A stretch of 6,765 bases of DNA, taken from MWEH01 sp964392385 (GTDB lineage Bacteria; Bacillota; Clostridia; Christensenellales; DTU072). The notes beneath the pieces are model-generated. The model did no database searches. It saw nothing but the letters and a program-made list of their open reading frames with translations, and was not told the origin of the DNA. Location of the stretch: positions 1-6,765 of the forward strand of contig CAYMPR010000046.1 of the NCBI GenBank assembly GCA_964392385.1, read 5' to 3'. The translations under genes and the position numbers were made by a program. Below, piece by piece: positions 1 to 6,028 of this stretch; position 1 is the stretch's first letter; each line of letters begins with the position of its first letter.

Positions 1-937
1 TTTCACTCACATCAAATTTTTCTTCACTTGCTTCAGTTTTTAATTTACTTAATCTTATTGCTATAGATTTTTCTGAGTTATAGTTTATGGGAAGCGCAAC
101 TAATGAATATGTTACTCCCATATATTCGATATTGTATTCCATCAATTCTTTTTCATTTAACATTTGGAAAACAGTATCAGTTATTGAATCTATATCCACC
201 TCTTCTATGAGCTTTTTTGCAAGAACTATTAATTTCTCTTTTTCTAGGCAAGTATTTCCTTTTGTGGATGAATTTTTCTCCAAAATATATCCTATGGCAG
301 CCTTAATCCTAAACTCACTAGTAGGATCTATTCCAAGATTTTTTGCAATTTTATCTGCAGTTAGAAACCCTATTCCTTCAATGTCGCTAATTAATACATA
401 TGGATTTGAATTAATTGTTTCCTTAACTTCATCTCCATACGTTTCGCAAATTTTGAAGGATTTACTTAGAGATATCCCATATTGTTGAAGAAAAAACATA
501 TTATCTCTAATGTTTTTGTGCAACCTATAACTTGCAGCAATTTTATCGGCAGTTTTTTGTTTTATACCTTTAATTGTTTGAAGTATATCGGGATTAGCAT
601 CTAATTCTATAAGCGTCTTATCACCTAATGCATCCACAATTTTAGCAGCAGTAGCAGGACCTATAAATGGGAATAAGCCACTTGATAAAAAGTCTCTAAT
701 TTCGGCTTTTCCTGCAGGGGCAATAAACTTTACAGATTCAAATACAAACTGTTCGCCTCTTTTTTGCTGGTATACTATTTCGCCGGTAAGTTCAAGTATC
801 TCTCCCTCGCAAACTTCAGGCAAAAAACCAACAGCCGTTATCGAGTCTCCAGATTCACATAAAAACTCTATTACAGTATATCCGTTTTCTTCGTTTCTAA
901 ATATTATATGGTTAACTTGTCCTTTCTCTGTAATCAT
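1..937 (-). CDS. recD2: RecD2-type ATP-dependent DNA helicase, N-terminal part (3' end beyond window)
   Basis: This frame stays open from the ATG at 937 to the window edge, giving 312 residues of a protein usually about 740 long. RecD2 is a superfamily 1B 5'-3' DNA helicase that acts in repair without RecBC partners. The N-terminus (GQVNHIIFRNEENGYTV, residues 6-22) matches the start of the RecD2 beta-rich N-terminal domain. Residues about 85-205 carry helix-hairpin-helix repeats: FIGPATAAKIV (91-101), IKGIKQKTADKIA (122-134) and IEGIGFLTADKIAKNLGI (186-203). The Walker A and other helicase motifs would lie beyond the left edge, so ATPase function is inferred from family. An in-frame TAA sits four codons upstream, which leaves ATG 937 as the start. 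The purine-rich AGAAGGG (941-947) lies only 3 nt from it, closer than usual. The gene follows metK in the same direction, with its own likely promoter at 1012-1040. I recall metK-recD2 adjacency in other clostridia but cannot verify it here. Confidence 0.92.
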   Translation of the reverse strand, partial: MITEKGQVNHIIFRNEENGYTVIEFLCESGDSITAVGFLPEVCEGEILELTGEIVYQQKRGEQFVFESVKFIAPAGKAEIRDFLSSGLFPFIGPATAAKIVDALGDKTLIELDANPDILQTIKGIKQKTADKIAASYRLHKNIRDNMFFLQQYGISLSKSFKICETYGDEVKETINSNPYVLISDIEGIGFLTADKIAKNLGIDPTSEFRIKAAIGYILEKNSSTKGNTCLEKEKLIVLAKKLIEEVDIDSITDTVFQMLNEKELMEYNIEYMGVTYSLVALPINYNSEKSIAIRLSKLKTEASEEKFDVSE

Positions 938-1002
938 TTTCCCTTCTTAATCTTGTAGTTCAACTTTGAATTAGATTTTTTAAACCTAGCATTTTTTATC
1001 AT
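934..1002 (-). CDS. Candidate 22-codon lysine-rich leader ORF overlapping recD2 start (uncertain)
   Basis: An ATG at 1002 opens a 22-codon frame that ends in TGA at 936-934, overlapping the recD2 ATG as ATGA. The peptide begins MIKNARFKK and ends KIKKGK. It has eight lysines, one arginine and no acidic residue. No family is recognisable. The four-base overlap is the arrangement seen in translationally coupled pairs, and the recD2 Shine-Dalgarno-like run lies in its last codons. Against it, there is no Shine-Dalgarno sequence before ATG 1002, and the predicted transcription start (about 1005) would leave almost no leader. A frame this short arises easily by chance in AT-rich DNA, so it is listed as a possibility only. 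Confidence 0.2.
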   Translation of the reverse strand: MIKNARFKKSNSKLNYKIKKGK

Positions 1003-1011
1003 GTGACTTTT

Positions 1012-1040
1012 ATTATACTATTTGCAAGTAGCTTTATAAA
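1012..1040 (-). promoter_or_regulatory. Probable sigma-A promoter for recD2
   Basis: A perfect TATAAT (1017-1012) follows TTTATA (1040-1035, four of six matches to TTGACA) with a 17-nt spacer (1034-1018). Initiation would fall near 1005, giving a leader of about 68 nt before the recD2 ATG. The -35 box overlaps the U-rich run of the metK terminator, so the end of one unit and the start of the next are tightly packed. The spacer contains TACTTGCA (1030-1023), one arm of an inverted repeat. Confidence 0.55.
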
Positions 1041-1067
1041 CAATAATTCCGCCCATTATTACTTGCA
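1023..1067. repeat. 8-bp inverted repeat TGCAAGTA / TACTTGCA
   Basis: TGCAAGTA (1023-1030) and TACTTGCA (1060-1067) are perfect reverse complements, with arm centres 37 bp apart. One arm lies in the spacer of the recD2 promoter and the other fills most of the metK terminator loop. It could be a paired operator, an alternative RNA pairing in readthrough transcripts, or chance. No known binding-site consensus was recognised. Confidence 0.4.
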
Positions 1068-1075
1068 GGGCGGAA
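1036..1075 (-). terminator. Intrinsic terminator after metK
   Basis: Read on the minus strand, TTCCGCCC (1075-1068) pairs perfectly with GGGCGGAA (1054-1047) across a 13-nt loop. The U-rich run TTATTGTTTAT (1046-1036) follows. The stem begins 39 nt after the metK stop codon. It is GC-rich in otherwise AT-rich intergenic DNA. The loop is longer than in most intrinsic terminators and the U-run is interrupted, so efficiency may be partial. On the plus strand the hairpin is followed by A-rich sequence, so it is not a plus-strand terminator. Confidence 0.7.
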
Positions 1076-1114
1076 AAATAATCATTTTATATTATAGCTA
1101 TTCATCTAGAGAGA

Positions 1115-2287
1115 TTATATTCCTAAGAACTTTTTTATCTCTTCTACCTTGTCGCATTTTTCCCAAGGAAACTCATTTCTTCCAAAATGACCATAGCTTG
1201 CCGCTTTAAAGTAAGTAGGTTTATTTAGCTGAAGTTTATCAATCATCGCTTTTGGTCTTAAGTCAAAAATAGCATTAATAGCACTTACAATTTTATCCTC
1301 TGGAACATTTCCAGTACAATATGTATTTACCGAAATAGAGATCGGTCTAGCTTTACCAATTGCATATGATGCTTGAATTTCAAGACGTTTAGCAATACCT
1401 GCTGCTACAAGATTTTTCGCTACATACCTTAAGTAATATGTTGCACTTCTATCTACTTTTGTAGGATCCTTTCCGCTAAACGAACCCCCTCCGTGAGCAG
1501 CATATCCACCATAGGTATCAACTATAATTTTACGCCCAGTAATTCCACTATCGCCAGCTGGTCCTCCAACAACAAATCTACCTGTTGGGTTGATAAATAT
1601 TTTCGTGTTTGAATCCATCAAATTAGCTGGCACTACAGCATCAATTACATGTAGTTTTATGTCTTTCCTTAGTAAGTCCATCGAAATATCTGGATTGTGC
1701 TGTGTGGAAACAACAATAGCTTCAATTCTTTTTACTTTATCTCCATCGTATTCTACAGATACTTGTGTTTTTCCATCAGGTCTTAAATAATCCAAAATTC
1801 CTGTTTTTCTTACTGTCGCTAGTCTTTTTGCCAATTTATGGGCAAGCTCGATAGCAAGTGGCATATAACTTGCAGTTTCATCTGAAGCATATCCAAACAT
1901 TATTCCTTGGTCACCAGCCCCAATTCTGTCATACTCCTCATCAGTTAGCTTATAATCAAGGCTGTTGTTAACGCCAAGAGCAATATCGCTAGATTGCTGA
2001 CCAAGTAATATTTTAATTTCGCAATTGTCGCCATCAAAACCTAATTCCTTATTATCGTAACCAATTGTTTTTATGGTATTTCTAGCTACCTTTTCAACAT
2101 CCACTTTTGCTAAAGAGGTTATCTCACCCATTATAAGTACAAATTCAGTTGTTGCTGCAACTTCACATGCAACTCTGCTATTGGGGTCTCCCTTTAGAAA
2201 CTCATCTAATATTGCATCTGCTATTTGATCGCAAACTTTATCCGGGTGTCCTTCGGTTACACTTTCAGATGTAAAAAATCTTTGCAT
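1115..2287 (-). CDS. metK: S-adenosylmethionine synthetase (methionine adenosyltransferase)
   Basis: This cytosolic enzyme makes S-adenosylmethionine from methionine and ATP, releasing phosphate and pyrophosphate; it supplies methyl groups and polyamine precursors. The 390-residue product has normal family length and is uninterrupted. Visible hallmarks are the N-terminal GHPDKVCDQ (13-21, with H14 and D16 at the ATP/metal site), the first signature GAGDQGIMFGYA (123-134), PAGDSGITGRK (243-253), and the glycine-rich phosphate-binding loop GGGSFSGKD (266-274). The active protein in this family is a dimer or tetramer. The ATG at 2287 is preceded by AAGAGG (2303-2298) at 10-nt spacing, and the start MQRFFTSESVTEGHPDK matches family N-termini. 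The gene sits 84 bp behind rpoC, separated by a strong terminator, and is followed by its own terminator. The upstream gap is too short for a SAM-I riboswitch and no convincing promoter was seen, so how it is transcribed is unclear. Confidence 0.98.
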   Translation of the reverse strand: MQRFFTSESVTEGHPDKVCDQIADAILDEFLKGDPNSRVACEVAATTEFVLIMGEITSLAKVDVEKVARNTIKTIGYDNKELGFDGDNCEIKILLGQQSSDIALGVNNSLDYKLTDEEYDRIGAGDQGIMFGYASDETASYMPLAIELAHKLAKRLATVRKTGILDYLRPDGKTQVSVEYDGDKVKRIEAIVVSTQHNPDISMDLLRKDIKLHVIDAVVPANLMDSNTKIFINPTGRFVVGGPAGDSGITGRKIIVDTYGGYAAHGGGSFSGKDPTKVDRSATYYLRYVAKNLVAAGIAKRLEIQASYAIGKARPISISVNTYCTGNVPEDKIVSAINAIFDLRPKAMIDKLQLNKPTYFKAASYGHFGRNEFPWEKCDKVEEIKKFLGI

Positions 2288-2297
2288 ATTAAAAATA

Positions 2298-2303
2298 CCT
2301 CTT
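2298..2303 (-). promoter_or_regulatory. metK ribosome binding site (AAGAGG)
   Basis: AAGAGG lies 10 nt before the metK ATG at 2287 and fixes that start. The rest of the 84-bp gap (2288-2371) holds the rpoBC terminator and about 25 bp of AT-rich DNA in which I could not place a convincing -35/-10 pair. Confidence 0.8.
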
Positions 2304-2328
2304 AGTAATCAATGTAGTTTTGGTTCAT

Positions 2329-2362
2329 AAAACAAGTCCACTTCGGAAAATCCGAAGTGAAC
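2329..2362 (-). terminator. Strong intrinsic terminator after rpoC
   Basis: On the minus strand, GTTCACTTCGGA (2362-2351) pairs with TCCGAAGTGGAC (2347-2336) as a 12-bp stem containing one G-U pair. The loop is three U residues. TTGTTTT (2335-2329) follows immediately. It begins 9 nt after the rpoC stop, so it closes the rpoBC transcript before metK. The pairing and U-run are seen directly; its efficiency is inferred. Confidence 0.88.
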
Positions 2363-2371
2363 AAGAGTTAT

Positions 2372-5300
2372 TTAACCTTTAATAATATCGGAATCAATGT
2401 CGGAATCCACATCTAATCCATCATCTAGAATATATTGCGAAGTTCCCTTTGCAAGAGTTTCTGTTTCAACAGCTTTCTCGTATGTTATGGAGCGATATCT
2501 CTTCATCCCCGTGCCAGCAGGAATTAGTTTACCTACTATTACGTTTTCCTTAAGCCCCGTGAAGTTGTCTGTTGTTCCGCTTATTGCTGCATCTGCTAAT
2601 ACTTTAGCGGTTTCTTGGAATGAGGCAGCTGACAAGAATCCCTCAGTTGCAAGTGATGCCTTACTAATACCTAGTAGAGTTCTTTTCCCTAGAGCAGGAA
2701 CCAAGCCTTTTTCGACTAGGGCTTCATTTTCCTTGTCAAATTTATGGCTGTCCACTTTTTGCCCAAGAATAAAGGAAGAGTCATTGCTTTCTACTACTTG
2801 TATTTTGTTAAGCATTTGTCTAACAATTATCTCTATGTGTTTATCTTGAATTTGCGCATGGTTGGCTCTATATGTTGACTGAACTTGGACTATTAGATAC
2901 TCTTCTAGTGCTTGAATACCTTTGTGGAGCAATACATCCTTGGGGTTTAGTGGTCCTAACATTAGAGGGTCTCCCTTTTCCACTTTATCTCCAGTTTTAA
3001 CCAACAATATTGCATTGTGTGCAATTTTCGTCTCAAATACGCCCGCTTTATCGTCCGTGGCTTTCTCATCAACTACTCTTACTAATTTCATTCCACCTTC
3101 TGCTGTATCGCTTACGGTGACAACTCCATCTACTGTAGAAACAGTTGCGCATCCCTTGGGGTTTCTTGCTTCGAATAGTTCCGTTACTCTTGGTAGACCA
3201 GTTGTAATATCAGCAGTTGAGGCTATACCACCAGTATGGAAGGTTCTCATTGTTAGCTGTGTGCCTGGTTCGCCAATTGACTGGGCTGCAATAATTCCTA
3301 CTGCTTCGCCAAGCTTAACTGGGTTCCAGCTGGACATATTCGCACCATAACATTTAGCGCAAATACCCTTTTTGGATTTACAGGATAATACTGAACGAAT
3401 TTTTACTTCCTTTATCCCTGAATCTGAAACAACTTTTGCTTGATCTTCAGAAATAAGTTCACCTGCATAAACTATAACTTCTCCAGTTTGTGGATTTACT
3501 AAATCGGAAACAGTATATCTTCCTGCAATTCTATCAACTAATGTTTCTATGGTCTTATTCGCACTATCTTTTAATTCTCTAACTAAGAATCCCTTTGTAT
3601 CTCCGCAATCTTCTTCTTGAATAATGACATCATGAGAGACATCGACTAGTCTTCTAGTGAGATATCCTGAGTCTGCTGTCTTTAGAGCAGTATCAGCACC
3701 ACCTTTACGAGCACCATGTGATGCAATAAAGTATTCAATAACTGATAAGCCCTCTCTAAAAGAACTCTTTACTGGTATTTCGATAGTTTTTCCTGTTGGG
3801 TCAACCATCAATCCACGCATACCTGATAATTGCTTAATCTGTCCCATGTTACCACGAGCACCAGAGTCAACTATAATCCAGATATTATTGAATTTATCAT
3901 ATGTTTCAAAGTTCTTTTTTAGGTCTGCTTCAACATCTTCCGTTGTTTTCTTCCAAATGTCGATTGTTTCCTTATACCTTCCGCTTTCACTAACTAAGCC
4001 TCTCTTATAGTTCTTTTCAATCTCAATAACTTGTTGCTCAGCTTTAGCTAAAATGTCCTTTTTACTTCCTGGGATTTGCATATCAAAGACACTTGCTGTG
4101 ATTGCACCGATTGTTGAATATTTAAAGCCAAGAGATTTAATATCATCTAGCATCAAGGAAACATCGGTAGCTCCTTTCATTTTGAAGCATTTTTTTACTA
4201 TATCTGATAATACGCTCTTATTTACCAATGTATTGATGGTTAAATCCACCATAGTGTCAGCATTACGCTCTATAAAAATAGAGCCTTCTTTTTTACGTAA
4301 ATAGATTCCCAAATCTTGTGGGATTGCACTATTAAAGATGAGCCTTCCAACGGTAGTTTCTAGTCTTTTCTTGTAAATCATACCATCAACTTCTTTTTGC
4401 ATACGTACGTAAATTTTGGCTTGAAGCGCAAGATCCCCTACTTGATATGCCATAGTTGCTTCATCTTTTGAAGAAAAGTATCTGCCTTCGCCTTTTGCGC
4501 CTTCTTTTTCGAGAGTTAGGTAGTATGAACCAAGTACCATATCTTGAGTAGGAGAAACAACAGGTTGACCATCTGATAATTTCAAAATATTATTTGTTGA
4601 AAGCATCAAAAATCTAGCTTCTACTTGTGCTTCGATTGATAGAGGAACGTGAACTGCCATTTGGTCGCCATCAAAGTCAGCATTAAATGCAGTACAAACA
4701 AGAGGATGAAGTTTTATAGCGTGCCCTTCAACCAAAATAGGTTCAAAAGCTTGTATTCCTAGCCTGTGGAGTGTAGGGGCACGGTTTAATAGCACTGGAT
4801 GATCTTTGATAACATCATCAAGGATATCCCACACATCTGATCTATCGCGTTCAATTGCTTTTCTTGCTTGTTTAATGTTTTGGACAAGACCTTTATCAAG
4901 CAATTTTCTCATTACAAAAGGCTTGAATAATTCAAGAGCCATTTCTTTAGGCAAACCACACTGATATAGTTTTAATTCAGGGCCAACTACAATAACTGAA
5001 CGGCCAGAATAGTCAACACGTTTTCCAAGCAAGTTCATTCTGAATCTTCCTTGTTTTCCGCGAAGCATATCTGTCAATGATTTTAATTGCCTTCCGCCAG
5101 GACCAGTTAGGGCCTTACCATGCTTTCCGTTATCGATTAAACTATCTACAGCATTTTGCAATAATCTCTTCTCGTTTTGAATTATTAATTCAGGGGTGCC
5201 TTGATCTTTAAGTTTTTTAAGTCTGTTGTTGCGATTAATAACTCTTCTATATAAATCGTTTAAATCACTATTTGCATATCTTCCGCCATCTAGTGGAACC

Positions 5301-6028
5301 ATTGGTCTTAGTTCAGGAGGAAGTACTGGTAGAACATCTAACACCATCCATTCTGGTTTATTTCCAGATAATCTAAAGGCTTCAACTAGCTCTAATCTTT
5401 TTGCAAGTTTTAGTCTTTTATTGCCTTTTGAGCCAACAAGCTCGGACTTAATAGCCGCTGATTCTTTTTCAACATTAAAGTCTCTAAGTAATATTTTCAT
5501 TGCCTCAGCGCCCATACCAGCTTTGAAAGAATCTGCACCATATTTTTTTCTGTAATCATCATATTCTGTTGTGCTAATTACTTGTTTCTTTTGCAGAGTG
5601 GTTATTTCCTTAGCCTCGAGGATTACGTATGCACCATAGAAAATTACATTTTCAACCTGTTTTGCGGGCATATCAAGTAACATGCTCATTCTTCCAGGAA
5701 TACCCCTAAAGTACCAAATGTGTGCAACGGGAGATGCAAGCTCTATATGCCCCATTCTTTCACGTCTAACCTTTGCTTTTGTTACTTCAACTCCACACTT
5801 GTCGCAGATTATGCCTTTATACCTTTGCTTTTTGTATTTACCGCAATAGCATTCATAATCTTTTTCAGGCCCAAAAATTCTCTCACAGAAAAGTCCATCT
5901 CTTTCAGGTTTTTGTGTCCTGTAATTAATGGTTTCAGGTTTTAATACTTCCCCATAGGACCATTCTCTGATTTTTTCGGGAGATGCAAGTGAAATTTTTA
6001 TTGAATCAAAATTATTGATTTCCACCAT
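2372..6028 (-). CDS. rpoC: DNA-directed RNA polymerase subunit beta'
   Basis: Beta' forms half of the RNA polymerase active-site cleft. The 1218-residue product is close to Firmicutes length (about 1200) and is intact. In order it shows the N-terminal zinc-binding domain (C60, C62, C75, C78), the catalytic loop NADFDGDQ (449-456) with the three magnesium-binding aspartates D451, D453 and D455, and the bridge helix (about 762-795). The second zinc site follows (C808, C883, C890, C893), then the trigger loop (about 907-955) with MRTFH and trigger histidine H931. The trigger loop lacks the large insertion found in proteobacteria. Residue 84, next to the first zinc site, is lysine. The protein ends in an acidic tail (LDDGLDVDSDIDSDIIKG). 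The ATG at 6028 immediately follows the rpoB TAG, and AGGAGG lies 8 nt upstream inside rpoB, so the two subunits are probably translated in a coupled way. A terminator follows the TAA stop. Confidence 0.99.
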   Translation of the reverse strand: MVEINNFDSIKISLASPEKIREWSYGEVLKPETINYRTQKPERDGLFCERIFGPEKDYECYCGKYKKQRYKGIICDKCGVEVTKAKVRRERMGHIELASPVAHIWYFRGIPGRMSMLLDMPAKQVENVIFYGAYVILEAKEITTLQKKQVISTTEYDDYRKKYGADSFKAGMGAEAMKILLRDFNVEKESAAIKSELVGSKGNKRLKLAKRLELVEAFRLSGNKPEWMVLDVLPVLPPELRPMVPLDGGRYANSDLNDLYRRVINRNNRLKKLKDQGTPELIIQNEKRLLQNAVDSLIDNGKHGKALTGPGGRQLKSLTDMLRGKQGRFRMNLLGKRVDYSGRSVIVVGPELKLYQCGLPKEMALELFKPFVMRKLLDKGLVQNIKQARKAIERDRSDVWDILDDVIKDHPVLLNRAPTLHRLGIQAFEPILVEGHAIKLHPLVCTAFNADFDGDQMAVHVPLSIEAQVEARFLMLSTNNILKLSDGQPVVSPTQDMVLGSYYLTLEKEGAKGEGRYFSSKDEATMAYQVGDLALQAKIYVRMQKEVDGMIYKKRLETTVGRLIFNSAIPQDLGIYLRKKEGSIFIERNADTMVDLTINTLVNKSVLSDIVKKCFKMKGATDVSLMLDDIKSLGFKYSTIGAITASVFDMQIPGSKKDILAKAEQQVIEIEKNYKRGLVSESGRYKETIDIWKKTTEDVEADLKKNFETYDKFNNIWIIVDSGARGNMGQIKQLSGMRGLMVDPTGKTIEIPVKSSFREGLSVIEYFIASHGARKGGADTALKTADSGYLTRRLVDVSHDVIIQEEDCGDTKGFLVRELKDSANKTIETLVDRIAGRYTVSDLVNPQTGEVIVYAGELISEDQAKVVSDSGIKEVKIRSVLSCKSKKGICAKCYGANMSSWNPVKLGEAVGIIAAQSIGEPGTQLTMRTFHTGGIASTADITTGLPRVTELFEARNPKGCATVSTVDGVVTVSDTAEGGMKLVRVVDEKATDDKAGVFETKIAHNAILLVKTGDKVEKGDPLMLGPLNPKDVLLHKGIQALEEYLIVQVQSTYRANHAQIQDKHIEIIVRQMLNKIQVVESNDSSFILGQKVDSHKFDKENEALVEKGLVPALGKRTLLGISKASLATEGFLSAASFQETAKVLADAAISGTTDNFTGLKENVIVGKLIPAGTGMKRYRSITYEKAVETETLAKGTSQYILDDGLDVDSDIDSDIIKG

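Noticed and set aside
87..488. Plus-strand 133-codon open frame
   Set aside because: It is antisense to recD2, whose minus-strand frame matches a known family throughout. The plus-strand product has no recognisable domain.
959..970. Imperfect palindrome TTCAA-CT-TTGAA in the recD2 leader, considered as a LexA/SOS box
   Set aside because: It does not fit the Gram-positive LexA pattern (GAAC-N4-GTTC) and the arms are only 5 bp, so it is likely chance in AT-rich DNA.
973..1000. Short direct repeat AAAAAAT(G)CTA in the recD2 leader
   Set aside because: Only about nine AT-rich bases are shared, expected by chance in this composition.
1023..1075. H-type RNA pseudoknot between the metK terminator loop and downstream TACTTGCA
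   Set aside because: There would be no linker between the first stem and the second 8-bp stem, so both full stems are unlikely to form together. A competing pairing or a DNA operator is more plausible.
1003..1209. Plus-strand 68-codon frame running from the recD2 upstream region into the 3' end of metK
   Set aside because: No ribosome binding site, no family resemblance, and it overlaps the metK C-terminus and the terminator antisense.
2288..2340. Possible metK promoter using TATGAA or TACATT as -10
   Set aside because: Neither has a reasonable -35 at 16-18 nt, and part of the sequence belongs to the rpoC terminator stem and U-run.
2397..5944. Series of plus-strand open frames of 74-150 codons opposite rpoC (for example 2397-2849, 2922-3350, 3657-4010, 5226-5555)
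   Set aside because: They lie antisense within a highly conserved gene, have no recognisable domains or ribosome binding sites, and reflect codon bias of rpoC on the other strand.
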